Source of the DNA: Agromyces allii
GTDB lineage: Bacteria; Actinomycetota; Actinomycetes; Actinomycetales; Microbacteriaceae
NCBI RefSeq assembly: GCF_009749385.1
Contig: NZ_WBIN01000009.1
Coordinates: forward strand, 1-64,000
Length of the DNA: 64,000 nucleotides
Direction of reading: 5' to 3'
Within the stretch, counting starts at the first letter, position 1, and every line of letters begins with the position of its first letter. Position numbers and translations under genes: made by a program. This document shows positions 28,557 to 37,568 of the stretch, one piece after another. Under the pieces are notes generated by a model. It was not told the DNA's origin. It saw only the letters and a program-made list of their open reading frames with translations, and made no database searches.

Positions 28557-30040
28557 TCGGTGTCCTTCGGGTCGGCGGTGCCAGTGGAGGTCGAGGAGAC
28601 GACGGATGCCGCAGCCGGCGCCGCGGGCACGAGCACGGCCGCCTCAGCCACCGGCGCACCGACGTCGACCGGCTCGCCCGCGCCACCCGCTCGACCGCGG
28701 CCGTCGTGGCCGTCGGGGCCGGCCCCGGACCTCAGGCCGCGCACCCGCCGCACGATCGTCACGACGACCGCGGCGAACGCGAGCACCAACGGCACGAACA
28801 GGTTCTGCCAGGCGAGCACGAGCAGGCCCGCCGTCATGACGGTCGCGACGACGGCCAGCCACCATCCGAACGACCACCGCTTGAGCAGCAGCGTCGCGGC
28901 GAGCATGCCGGCGGCGTAGATCGCGACCATGTTGCTCGTGTGGATGAGGATGAACCCGGTCAGGTCGAGGTCGTTGAGCAGCATCAGACCGAAGTACACG
29001 AGGATGATCACGCCCGTGAGCGCGAGCGATCGGCGCGGCACCTCGCCGTCGGCGGCGCCCTTCGCGAAGAACTTCGGCAGGTCGCCGTCGCGGCCGAGCG
29101 CGGCGCCGAGCTTGCCGAACGCGGGCAGGTAGGCGTTCATGACGCCGAGTGTGACGATCGCCGCGACGATGGCGACGATCACCGGGCCGATGCCGGGCGC
29201 GGTGGTCTCGACGAGGTCGAGCAGCGGCACCTGCCCGTCGCCCGCACGATCGCCGAGCACGGCGACGGTGACGAACTGGAGCGCGAGGTACCCGGCCCCG
29301 ACCACGACGACGGCGATGCCGGTCGCGAGCGGGATGATCTTGCGCGGGTTCTTGAACTCCCCGGCGATGTGGGTGCCGACCTCCCAGCCTGCGAACGCCC
29401 ACACGAAGAGGCTGATGGCGACCCCGACGCCGCCCCAGCCGTTCGGGAGGAACGGGGTGAAGTTCGAGGCCTCGGCGGCCGGGAACGTCACGGCGACCAC
29501 GCCGACGACGACTGCGACGAGCAGTCCGGTGAGCACGAACTGCACCCACCCGGCGACGCGGACGCCGAACCAGTTGACGACGAACGGCGGGATGAAGACC
29601 GCGAACCCGATGATCGGCACGGCCGAGCGGTCGATGCCGAGCACGGCGACGACGTACTCGCCGCCGAGCACCGCGAGCACGGGGGCGCCGATGCAGACGC
29701 CGAAGTAGAACCAGTACCCGGCCATGCGCGCCGCCGTGTCGCCGAGTGCTCGGCGCACGTAGCTCGCGACGCCGCCCGCGTCGGGGTAGCGCGAGGCGAG
29801 GGCGGCGAAGGTTCCGGCGAGCGGGATCGAGAGCACGAGCACGACGGCGACCGCGACGACCGAGGCCGGCCCGGCGGCCGCGGCGGCCAGGCCCGGCAGC
29901 ACGAGGATGCCCGTGCCGAGCACGCTCGCGATGTACAGGGCCGTGCCCTGCACGAGGCCGAGGCTGCCGTGGCGCTCGGTGGTCGGCGCTGCGCCGCTCG
30001 ACTCGATGGGTTTCGTGCTCACCCGTTCAGTCTGGGGCAT
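28553..30040 (-). CDS. APC-family amino acid permease
   Basis: 495 aa, twelve helices. The ATG at 30040 or the GTG six codons later could be the start. LGLVQGTALYIASVLGTGILVLPGLAAAAAGP is the helix-1 signature with the GTGI unwound segment, and PDAGGVASYVRRALGD and FVWAFAGWEVGTHIAGEFKNP follow as conserved APC blocks. A low-complexity acidic/Ala tail of about 60 residues ends the protein. Overlaps the cyclase gene by 4 bp; substrate probably an amino acid or aromatic derivative (inference). Confidence 0.9.
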   Translation of the reverse strand: MPQTERVSTKPIESSGAAPTTERHGSLGLVQGTALYIASVLGTGILVLPGLAAAAAGPASVVAVAVVLVLSIPLAGTFAALASRYPDAGGVASYVRRALGDTAARMAGYWFYFGVCIGAPVLAVLGGEYVVAVLGIDRSAVPIIGFAVFIPPFVVNWFGVRVAGWVQFVLTGLLVAVVVGVVAVTFPAAEASNFTPFLPNGWGGVGVAISLFVWAFAGWEVGTHIAGEFKNPRKIIPLATGIAVVVVGAGYLALQFVTVAVLGDRAGDGQVPLLDLVETTAPGIGPVIVAIVAAIVTLGVMNAYLPAFGKLGAALGRDGDLPKFFAKGAADGEVPRRSLALTGVIILVYFGLMLLNDLDLTGFILIHTSNMVAIYAAGMLAATLLLKRWSFGWWLAVVATVMTAGLLVLAWQNLFVPLVLAFAAVVVTIVRRVRGLRSGAGPDGHDGRGRAGGAGEPVDVGAPVAEAAVLVPAAPAAASVVSSTSTGTADPKDTE

Positions 30041-30157
30041 CCGCTCGCCACCATGCGATGGCAGGGCTGACGCACATCGACGACTTCCTGCCAGCCTCGA
30101 GGGGCGGATGTCGCGCGCGGCCGCCCGCGGCATCCGTCACCCGAACCCGAACAGGCC

Positions 30158-31324
30158 CTACAGTCGCGCGAGCGCCTCGTCGATGTCGGCGAGCAGGTCG
30201 TCCGCGTCTTCGATGCCGACCGACAGGCGCACGATCGACTCGGCGACCTCGGCGTCGGTTCCGCGAACGGATGCATGCGTCATCGCCCACGGGTGGTTCA
30301 CGAGCGACTCGACGCCGCCGAGTGACTCGGCGAGCTGGAACAGCGTCGTCGACTCGGCGAACCGGCGGGCCGCCTCACCGCCGCCGGCGAGCTCGATCGA
30401 GAGCATGCCGCCGAATCCCGACATCTGGCGCGCCGCGAGCTCGTGGCCGGGGTGCGACTCGAGCCCCGGGTAGTAGACACGTGCGATGCCGTCGTGCTCG
30501 GCGAGCCGCTCGGCGATGAGCTGCGCCGTGGCGCTGTGCCGCTGCATCCGGATGCCGAGGGTCTTGATGCCGCGCGTGGTGAGGAACGCGTCGAACGGGC
30601 CGGAGACCGCGCCGGCCGCGAACTGGGTGAACGTCACCTGCTCGGCGAGCTCCTCCTGCCCCGGCGCGAACACGAGTGCACCGCCGATGACGTCGGAGTG
30701 GCCGCCGAGGTACTTCGTCGTCGAGTGCACGACGACCTGCGCGCCGAGCGCGATCGGCTGCTGCAGCGCGGGCGTCGCGAACGTGTTGTCGACGACGACG
30801 AGCGCGCCCGACTCGCGGCCGATCGCCGCGAGCGCAGCAATGTCGGTGATCTTCATGAGCGGGTTCGAGGGCGTCTCGATCCACAGCACCTTCGTGACCC
30901 CCGGCTCGATCGCCGCGCGCACCGCGTCGAGGTCGCCCAGGTCGACCGTGCTGTGCCGCACGCCCCAGGCGCCGTGCACCTTGCGGATCAGGCGGTGCGT
31001 ACCGCCGTACACGTCGTTGCCGACGACGACGTGGTCGCCCGGCGCGAGCACCGTGCGCAGCAGCGCGTCTTCCGCAGCGAGGCCCGACGCGAACGACAGG
31101 CCGCGGATGCCGCGCTCCAATGCCGCGAGCTGGGTCTCGAGCGCGGTGCGGGTCGGGTTGCCGCCGCGCGAGTACTCGTAGCCCTCGCGCAGGTTGCCGA
31201 TGCCGTCCTGCACGTAGGTCGAGGTGAGGTAGACGGGCGGGATCACCGCGCCCGTCGTGGGGTCGAACGCCTGGCCGGCGTGGATCGCGAGCGTGTCGAA
31301 GCCGGCGCGGTCGGAGATGTTCAT
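30158..31324 (-). CDS. metB: cystathionine gamma-synthase / PLP trans-sulfuration enzyme
   Basis: 388 aa from the ATG at 31324; the longer frame to 31891 is antisense to the neighbouring gene and spurious. PLP Lys in VVHSTTKYLGGHSDVIGG; the phosphate cup is FASGLAAEDALLRTVL; YEYSRGGNPTRTALE carries the substrate and cofactor residues. FDTLAIHAGQAFDPTTGAV is the family start. The fold does not separate synthase (metB) from lyase (mccB/metC) activity; the pairing with cystathionine beta-synthase suggests it could act as a gamma-lyase completing cysteine formation from homocysteine. Lies 128 bp after CBS. Confidence 0.88.
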   Translation of the reverse strand: MNISDRAGFDTLAIHAGQAFDPTTGAVIPPVYLTSTYVQDGIGNLREGYEYSRGGNPTRTALETQLAALERGIRGLSFASGLAAEDALLRTVLAPGDHVVVGNDVYGGTHRLIRKVHGAWGVRHSTVDLGDLDAVRAAIEPGVTKVLWIETPSNPLMKITDIAALAAIGRESGALVVVDNTFATPALQQPIALGAQVVVHSTTKYLGGHSDVIGGALVFAPGQEELAEQVTFTQFAAGAVSGPFDAFLTTRGIKTLGIRMQRHSATAQLIAERLAEHDGIARVYYPGLESHPGHELAARQMSGFGGMLSIELAGGGEAARRFAESTTLFQLAESLGGVESLVNHPWAMTHASVRGTDAEVAESIVRLSVGIEDADDLLADIDEALARL

Positions 31325-31452
31325 CGTGACATCCGTTTCTGGTTCTGGTTCGGGTCTGAGCGTTCTCGGGGTTCTTGAGCCCCGGGTTCGCGAGGTCTGC
31401 GGGACTCGCCGGGTCGCGGCATCCGTCGATTCGAGCGAGCGGATGCCGGCGG

Positions 31453-32820
31453 CTACGCCGAGAGGTAGGTGAGCAGGTCGGTGCGCGTGATGACGCCGAG
31501 GGCCTTGCCGCCGTCGGTCACGAGCATCGCGGAGGCGTCGGCGAACGCCGAGCGCGCCGCCGAGACGGGCTCGTTCACGCCGATGAGCGGCAGCTGCGGG
31601 CCCACGACGGCGCCGACCTCGTCGGTGAGCTTGACCTTGCCCGTGAAGACGAGGTCGAGCAGCACGTCTTCGGTGATGGTGCCCTTCACCTCGCCGAGCA
31701 CGACGGGCGGTTCGGCCGAGAGCACGAGCACCTGCGAGACGCCGGTCGAGGCCATCAGGTCGATCGCCTCGCGCACGCTGTCGTTGGGGTGCACGTAGAC
31801 GAGCGGCGCCGTGCGGTCGGCCTTGGTCGCGAGCACGTCGGCGATCGTGTGCCCCTCGGGGGCGTTCGAGAAGCCGTACGCGCGCATCCATTTGTCGTTG
31901 AAGATCTTGCCGAGGTAGCCGCGGCCGCCGTCGGGCAGCAGCACCACGAACACGTCGTCGGGCGAGGCATCTTTCGCGGCGCGCAACGCCGCCGCGACCG
32001 CCATGCCGCTCGAGCCGCCGACGAGCAGACCCTCCTCATTGGCGAGCCGCCTCGTCATCTCGAACGCGTCGCGGTCGGAGACGGCGAGCACCTCGTGCGG
32101 CACGGCCGGGTCGAACGTGTCTGGCCACATGTCCTCGCCGACGCCCTCGACGAAGTACGGCCGGCCGGTGCCGCCCGAGTACACCGAGCCCTCGGGGTCG
32201 GCGCCGATCACGCGAACCCGGTCGCCCGAGATCTCGCGCAGGTAGCGGCCGGTGCCCGTGATCGTGCCGCCCGTGCCGATGCCGGCCACGAAGTGCGTGA
32301 TGCGACCTTCGGTGTCGTTCCAGATCTCGGGACCCGTGGTCTCGTAGTGCGCGCGGGGACCGTTGGGGTTCGCGAACTGGTTGGGCTTGTAGGCGCCGGG
32401 CGTCTCGCGGACGATGCGGTCGGAGACGCTGTAGTACGACTCGGGGCCGTCGGGGTCGACCGACGTGGGCGTCACGACCACCTGGGCGCCGTACGCCGTG
32501 AGCACGTTGCGCTTCTCCTCGCCGAATTTGTCGGGCACGACGAAGATGCAGCGGTAGCCGCGCTGCTGCGCGACGAGCGCGAGCCCCACGCCCGTGTTGC
32601 CCGAGGTCGGCTCGACGATGGTGCCGCCGGGCTCCAGCAGGCCGTCGCGCTCGGCCGCGTCGATCATGCGCGACGCGATGCGGTCCTTCACCGAACCGCC
32701 CGGGTTCAGGTACTCGAGCTTCACGAGCACGGTCGCCTCGGTCGCCCCGGCGACCACGCGGTTGAGCTTCACGAGCGGCGTGTTGCCGACGAGGTCGACG
32801 ATGGATTCTGCGTACTTCAT
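31453..32820 (-). CDS. cbs: cystathionine beta-synthase
   Basis: 455 aa, longer than cysteine synthase because of two C-terminal CBS domains (about residues 335-455). PLP Lys in NPGGSVKDRIA at about 44; PTSGNTGVGLALVAQQRGY contacts the cofactor; GIGTGGTITGTGRYL is the phosphate-binding loop. Makes cystathionine from serine and homocysteine, the first step of reverse trans-sulfuration. GGGGAG lies 9 nt before the ATG. A poly-cysteine leader ORF ends 78 nt upstream. Confidence 0.93.
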   Translation of the reverse strand: MKYAESIVDLVGNTPLVKLNRVVAGATEATVLVKLEYLNPGGSVKDRIASRMIDAAERDGLLEPGGTIVEPTSGNTGVGLALVAQQRGYRCIFVVPDKFGEEKRNVLTAYGAQVVVTPTSVDPDGPESYYSVSDRIVRETPGAYKPNQFANPNGPRAHYETTGPEIWNDTEGRITHFVAGIGTGGTITGTGRYLREISGDRVRVIGADPEGSVYSGGTGRPYFVEGVGEDMWPDTFDPAVPHEVLAVSDRDAFEMTRRLANEEGLLVGGSSGMAVAAALRAAKDASPDDVFVVLLPDGGRGYLGKIFNDKWMRAYGFSNAPEGHTIADVLATKADRTAPLVYVHPNDSVREAIDLMASTGVSQVLVLSAEPPVVLGEVKGTITEDVLLDLVFTGKVKLTDEVGAVVGPQLPLIGVNEPVSAARSAFADASAMLVTDGGKALGVITRTDLLTYLSA

Positions 32821-32898
32821 GGTGAGGGTTCTCCCCTGGGTGTCGTCATCGTGGTGCGCCGTGCGAGACCCGCTCAGCGGGCGCAGTGGCGCGAAAGG

Positions 32899-32943
32899 TC
32901 ATGGTCGGTCTGAGCGACGACAACAACAACACGTGAGCAGCAC
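32899..32943 (-). CDS. leaderless poly-cysteine leader peptide (cysteine-responsive attenuator)
   Basis: 14 codons from a GTG at 32943: VLLTCCCCRRSDRP, then TGA. The four Cys codons in a row occupy 32931-32920. A TAGGGT hexamer (TANNNT type) lies exactly 7 nt before this GTG, so transcription could begin at the start codon, i.e. a leaderless message. Poly-cysteine leaderless short ORFs that sense charged tRNA-Cys and control downstream sulfur genes have been described in mycobacteria; here the target is cystathionine beta-synthase and metB. An upstream in-frame GTG at 32952 is possible but fits the -10 element less well. The hairpins between ORF and cbs are discussed in the findings. Confidence 0.7.
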   Translation of the reverse strand: MLLTCCCCRRSDRP

Positions 32944-32953
32944 GAGACACACC

Positions 32954-34429
32954 CTACCCTGCGGCGGTCTGACTTGCGCGCCGTCGTTTGTCTCTCGCCG
33001 TGCCCGCCGCGAAGACCGCCTCGGAGTCCTCGAGGGCCATGCCCTTGGTCTCGGGCACCTTCCAGAGCACGAAGATGAACGACAGCACGGCGAACCCGGC
33101 GTACATCGAGTAGGTCCAGAACAACGAGAACTCGGACATCGACGGGAACGACACCGTGATGAGGAAGTTCGCGATCCACTGCGCGGCGGCCGCGAGGCCG
33201 AGCGCTCGACCTCGGATGCTGTTCGGGAAGATCTCGCCGAGCAGCACCCACACGAGCGGACCCCACGAGAAGCCGAACGCGACCACGAACAGGTTGGCGG
33301 CGACGAGCGCGATCGGTCCCCAGGCTCCCGGCAGGCTCACCTCGCCGTCGACGGTCACCGAGTTGGCGAAGGCGATCGCCATCGTCGCGAGCGTGACCGC
33401 CATGCCCGTCGAGCCGATGAGCAGCAGCGGGCGCCGACCGACCTTGTCGACGAGGGCGATCGCGATGAACGTCACCACGATGTTCGTGACCGACGTGAAC
33501 ACGCTGATCGTGAACGAGTCGGACTCGTCGAAGCCGACGGCCTTCCAGAGGGTGGTCGAGTAGTAGAAGATCACGTTGATGCCGACGAACTGCTGGAACA
33601 CCGACAACAGGATGCCGATCCACACGATGCCCTTGAGGCCGAGCACCGGGCCGCGGAGCGTGCCCTGCGACTCGGCGACCTCGTCGCGGTGCAGCGACCC
33701 GGTGATGTCGGCGACGGCCTTCTCGGGGTCGGGGCTGCCGATGCGCTCGAGCACCTCGGCGGCCTGCTTGTCGCGGCCCACCTTGACCAGGTAGCGCGGC
33801 GACTCGGGCAGCAGCAGGGCGATCACGCCGTACACGATCGACGGCACGGCGCACGCGAGGAACATCCACCGCCAGGCCTCGAGCCCGAACCAGAACGGCT
33901 GGTCTGCGCCGCCCGCGGCCGCCGCGAACAGCGAATCGGAGAGCAGGGCGGCGAAGATGCCGAAGACGATCGCGAGCTGCTGCAGCGATGCGAGCCTGCC
34001 GCGGATCGCACTCGGCGAGATCTCGGCGATGTAGGCCGGCGCCACGACCGACGCGATGCCGATGCCCATGCCGCCGAGCACGCGCCAGATGATGAGGTCG
34101 ACGACGCCGATCGCGAGGCCCGCGCCGATCGACGACACGAGGAAGAGCACCGCGCCGATGATCATCACGGGGATGCGGCCGAACCGGTCGGCCAGGCGCC
34201 CCGCGAGCTCGGCGCCGATCGCGCAGCCGAGCAGCGCACTCGCGACGGCGAACCCGGTCACGGCGGCGGAGAGCCCGAAGTCGGCTTGGATCGCGTCGAC
34301 CGCGCCGTTGACCACCGAGGAGTCGAACCCGAAGAGGAAACCGCCGACGGCACCGGCCGCAGCGAGCCCGATGACCTTGCGATTCACGCTCTTCGGCAAT
34401 TGCTGCGCATCACCCTTGACACCGCTCAT
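32954..34429 (-). CDS. sugar porter MFS transporter
   Basis: 491 aa, twelve helices. The signature motifs of the SP family are present: GGFLFGFDSSVVNGAVDAI, ADRFGRIP, PESPRYLVKVGRDKQA, QQFVGINVIFYYSTTLW, VDKVGRRPLLLIGSTG and VPETKG. Imports a monosaccharide, probably with H+; substrate cannot be told. Its stop codon overlaps the -10 hexamer of the poly-Cys leader ORF, so cbs transcription starts right at its 3' end. Confidence 0.93.
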   Translation of the reverse strand: MSGVKGDAQQLPKSVNRKVIGLAAAGAVGGFLFGFDSSVVNGAVDAIQADFGLSAAVTGFAVASALLGCAIGAELAGRLADRFGRIPVMIIGAVLFLVSSIGAGLAIGVVDLIIWRVLGGMGIGIASVVAPAYIAEISPSAIRGRLASLQQLAIVFGIFAALLSDSLFAAAAGGADQPFWFGLEAWRWMFLACAVPSIVYGVIALLLPESPRYLVKVGRDKQAAEVLERIGSPDPEKAVADITGSLHRDEVAESQGTLRGPVLGLKGIVWIGILLSVFQQFVGINVIFYYSTTLWKAVGFDESDSFTISVFTSVTNIVVTFIAIALVDKVGRRPLLLIGSTGMAVTLATMAIAFANSVTVDGEVSLPGAWGPIALVAANLFVVAFGFSWGPLVWVLLGEIFPNSIRGRALGLAAAAQWIANFLITVSFPSMSEFSLFWTYSMYAGFAVLSFIFVLWKVPETKGMALEDSEAVFAAGTARDKRRRASQTAAG

Positions 34430-34477
34430 CGGATCCCCCTCGCCCTCGTCGGCGTTCCCCCGGCCGTGCTTTGGAGC

Positions 34478-36412
34478 CTACCGCCAACCCGGGCTCGTGG
34501 GCAGGTGCTCCTGCTGCCGCGAGAGTGTCGCGTAGACGCCGTCGGCCGCCACGAGCTCGGCGTGCGTGCCGCGCTCGACGATGCGCCCTGCGACGACCAC
34601 GAAGATCACGTCGGCCGAGATGACCGTCGAGAGCCGGTGGGCGATCGCGATCGTGGTGCGCCCCTTCGCGGCGTCGTCGAGGGCCTGCTGCACGACCCGC
34701 TCGGAGATCGTGTCGAGCGCGCTCGTCGCCTCGTCGAGCACGAGCACGGGCGGGTCCTTGAGCAGCACGCGCGCGATCGCGATGCGCTGCTTCTCGCCAC
34801 CAGACAGTCGGTAGCCGCGCTCGCCCACGGTGGTCTCGTAGCCGTCGGGGAAGGACGCGATCGTCTCGTGGATGTTGGCCGCACGGGCCGCCGCCTCGAG
34901 CTCTGCGTCGGTCGCGTCGGGCTTCGCGTACCGCAGGTTCTCGGCGATCGAGGCGTGGAAGAGGTAGGTCTCCTGGCTCACGATGCCGATGTTGCGCACG
35001 AGCGACTCCTGCCGGAGCTCGCGCACGTCGTCGCCCGCGAACCGCACGACTCCGCCGGTCGCCTCGTACAGCCGGGGAACGAGGTAGGACACCGTCGTCT
35101 TCCCGGCGCCCGACGGCCCGACGAACGCCGCGAACTGGCCCGGCTCGATCGCGAAGCTCACGCCGTCGAGCGTCGGCACGGTGTCGTCGGTCGCATCGGG
35201 GTACCGGAACGTCACGTTCTCGAACTCGACCCGGCCCAGCGCGGCTCCGGATGCCGCGTCGCGGGCGTCGGGCGCATCGACGATGGTGGGCCGCAGATCG
35301 AGGTACTCGAAGATCCGCGCGAACAGCGCGGTCGAGGTCTGGAGGTCGAGCGAGACCCGCATGAGCGCCATGAGCGGGAACAGCAACCGCGCCTGAACGG
35401 TCGTGAAGGCCACGATCGTGCCGGCCGTGACATCCGCCGCCCCGTTGGAGATGAGCAGGCCGGACGCGAGGTACACGATCGCGGGGATCGACGACATGAA
35501 GATGCCCACCAGGGCGAAGAACCACTGGCCCGTCATCTGCTGGCGCACCTGCAGGCGCACCTGGTTGCGGTTCTCGTCGGCGTAGCGGTCGATCTCGTTC
35601 TGCTGCCGGGTGAACGACTTCGAGAGCAGGATGCCCGAGACGCTCAGCGTCTCCTGGGTGATCGCCGTCATCTCGGAGAGCGACTCCTGCGTCTCGCCCG
35701 CGATGCGCGCCCGGACCTTGCCGACGCGTCGCTGCGCGAACACCATGAACGGCATCAGCACGAGCGCGACGACCGTCAGCTGCCAGTTGAGGATGAGCAT
35801 CGCGATGAACGCCGAGATCACGGTGACCGTGTTGCCCAGCACGCTCGAGACGGTGTTCGTCAGCACCGAGGCGACGCCGCCGACGTCGTTCTGCAGGCGC
35901 GACTGGATCACGCCCGTCTTCGTGCGCGTGAAGAAGCTCAGCTCCATCGACTGGAGGTGCGTGAACATGCGCACCCGCAGCGCGCCCATGACGTTGTTGC
36001 CGATCGTCGCGGTCATCCACGTCTGCCACACGGCGAGCAGCGACGAGACCACGTAGATGCCGATCATCGCGGCCACGATCCAGACGAGCACCTGCAGGTT
36101 CGGGCCGGTCGTGGCACCCTCGTTCGCCGGGTCGGGCGGGAACAGGCCCTCGTCGAACGCGCGCTCGGTGAGCAGCGGCGGGATCACGCTGAGGCCGGCC
36201 CCCACGAGCACGAGCACGACCACGACCACGAGGGATCCGCGGTGCGGCTGGAACAGCTCGGCGATGCGGCCCAGCAGGTTCGGGATCTTCGGCGCCGCCT
36301 CGTTCTCGGCTCGCTGCGCCGACTCGTCGGCCCCCGAGATGCGCGTGCGCGGCTTGCCGAATCGCCCGGTCTGTCCTCCGGGCGCGCCCCCGCCACCGCC
36401 GTGCATGCTCAT
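34478..36412 (-). CDS. ABC transporter, fused permease and ATPase (multidrug/lipid exporter type)
   Basis: 644 aa. A Gly-rich N-terminus is followed by a six-helix ABC_membrane domain at about residues 55-350 and one ATPase domain at about 390-635. Walker A GPSGAGKTT, Q-loop SQETYLFH, signature LSGGEKQR, Walker B VLVLDEATSAL, H-loop AHRLST. A half-size exporter that should work as a homodimer, as no partner is adjacent. Substrate unknown. Starts 48 bp before the sugar porter gene in the same direction. Confidence 0.92.
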   Translation of the reverse strand: MSMHGGGGGAPGGQTGRFGKPRTRISGADESAQRAENEAAPKIPNLLGRIAELFQPHRGSLVVVVVLVLVGAGLSVIPPLLTERAFDEGLFPPDPANEGATTGPNLQVLVWIVAAMIGIYVVSSLLAVWQTWMTATIGNNVMGALRVRMFTHLQSMELSFFTRTKTGVIQSRLQNDVGGVASVLTNTVSSVLGNTVTVISAFIAMLILNWQLTVVALVLMPFMVFAQRRVGKVRARIAGETQESLSEMTAITQETLSVSGILLSKSFTRQQNEIDRYADENRNQVRLQVRQQMTGQWFFALVGIFMSSIPAIVYLASGLLISNGAADVTAGTIVAFTTVQARLLFPLMALMRVSLDLQTSTALFARIFEYLDLRPTIVDAPDARDAASGAALGRVEFENVTFRYPDATDDTVPTLDGVSFAIEPGQFAAFVGPSGAGKTTVSYLVPRLYEATGGVVRFAGDDVRELRQESLVRNIGIVSQETYLFHASIAENLRYAKPDATDAELEAAARAANIHETIASFPDGYETTVGERGYRLSGGEKQRIAIARVLLKDPPVLVLDEATSALDTISERVVQQALDDAAKGRTTIAIAHRLSTVISADVIFVVVAGRIVERGTHAELVAADGVYATLSRQQEHLPTSPGWR

Positions 36413-36514
36413 GCGCCAACCCTACGTCCGCCCGCGGACCCGGCCGCCGGTCGCGGACGACCCCGACCGCGCTGTTCGCTTCAGGCTGCTGCCGGTGCCG
36501 ACGATGCAGGGCGA

Positions 36515-36548
36515 ACGGATGGCGCGGGCGGCCGCCCGCGGCATCCGT
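36515..36548 (-). terminator. hairpin after the alpha-glucoside-type permease operon
   Basis: Perfect palindrome: ACGGATGGCGCGGGCGG and its complement, with no unpaired loop to speak of; its right arm contains GCGGCATCC. Lies 25 bp past the last gene of the operon. Confidence 0.55.
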
Positions 36549-36572
36549 CTTCCCTGTGCGTCTGAGGCCCGA

Positions 36573-37568
36573 CTACCCCTTGGTCGCGCCCGCCAGGAGC
36601 CCGCGCACGAAGTAGCGCTGCAGGCTGAAGAACACGATCAGCGGAATGATGATCGAGATGAAGGCGGCCGCGGTGAGCAACTGCCAGTCCTGACCTCTCG
36701 TGCCGACCAACTCCGCCAATCGTTGCGTGATCGGGGCGACGTCTTGCGTACCGCCCGAGAAGATCAACGCGACGAGCAGGTCGTTCCAGACCCAGATGAA
36801 CTGGAAGATCGCGAACGACGCGAGCGCCGGGGTCGCGAGCGGAAGCACGATGCGGAAGAACACCTGACCGTGCGTGGCCCCGTCGACCCGCGCCGCCTCG
36901 ATGACGTCGCCCGGGATGTCGGAGATGAAGTTGTGCAGCAGGAAGATCGCGAGCGGCAGGCCGAACATCGCGTGCGCCAGCCAGAGCGGCAGGTAGTTCT
37001 GCTCGGGGATGATCGGCACGATGTCGTGGAGCCACGCCTGCATCGGCCGCAGCACGGTCGAGAAGATCTGCAGCAGCGGCACGAGCGACATCTGCAGCGG
37101 GATGATCTGCAGTGCGAACACGAAGATGAAGAGCCAGTTCACCCACTTGAACTTGATCCACGCGAACGCGTAGGCCGCCATCGCCGCGAAGACCAGCGTG
37201 ATGAGCGTGCCGAGCAGCGTGATCGCGATCGAGTTCACGATGTACGCACCGAGCTGCGGTGACGACGACGACGCCGAGAACAGCACGTCCTGGTAGTTCT
37301 CGAGCGTGAAGCCCGGGTTCTGGAAGATCGTCCACCAGCCCGTGGTGCGGATCAGCTCCGCCGGGCGGAACGACGAGATCAGCAGGCCGAACGTCGGGAT
37401 CGTCCAGAGCACGGCGATGACGATCGATGCGATCGTCGCCGTGCGCGAGGTGAGCCGCTTCTTGACGCGGCCGGCCTTCGTGCTCGGCTCGTGCTCGGCG
37501 ATCTCCGCGGCCTCGCCGTCGGCGAGTTCGCGATCGATCGGGAGTTCGGCGGGGGCGACGCTGCTCAT
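36573..37568 (-). CDS. carbohydrate ABC transporter permease (AglG-type)
   Basis: 331 aa from the ATG at 37568, which overlaps the other permease's stop (ATGA). An acidic N-terminal tail of about 35 residues precedes six helices. EAARVDGATHGQVFFRIVLPL is the EAA loop that docks the ATPase. TGWWTIFQNPGFTLENYQDVL and QLGAYIVNSIAITLLGTLI match AglG of alpha-glucoside importers. No ATPase gene is in this operon, so a shared MsiK/MalK-type ATPase encoded elsewhere is expected. Confidence 0.9.
   Translation of the reverse strand: MSSVAPAELPIDRELADGEAAEIAEHEPSTKAGRVKKRLTSRTATIASIVIAVLWTIPTFGLLISSFRPAELIRTTGWWTIFQNPGFTLENYQDVLFSASSSSPQLGAYIVNSIAITLLGTLITLVFAAMAAYAFAWIKFKWVNWLFIFVFALQIIPLQMSLVPLLQIFSTVLRPMQAWLHDIVPIIPEQNYLPLWLAHAMFGLPLAIFLLHNFISDIPGDVIEAARVDGATHGQVFFRIVLPLATPALASFAIFQFIWVWNDLLVALIFSGGTQDVAPITQRLAELVGTRGQDWQLLTAAAFISIIIPLIVFFSLQRYFVRGLLAGATKG

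Noticed and set aside
30041..30157. Riboswitch or T-box before the amino acid permease
   Set aside because: No conserved T-box, lysine or glycine riboswitch elements seen; only a GC-rich palindrome with the common GGATG word.
30158..31891. 577-codon version of the metB gene
   Set aside because: The extra 189 codons overlap cbs in another frame on the same strand and lack conservation; the ATG at 31324 gives the standard family length.
32594..36565. 1323-codon plus-strand frame
   Set aside because: Antisense to the sugar porter and ABC exporter genes, both clearly real; Arg/Glu/His-rich low-complexity translation.
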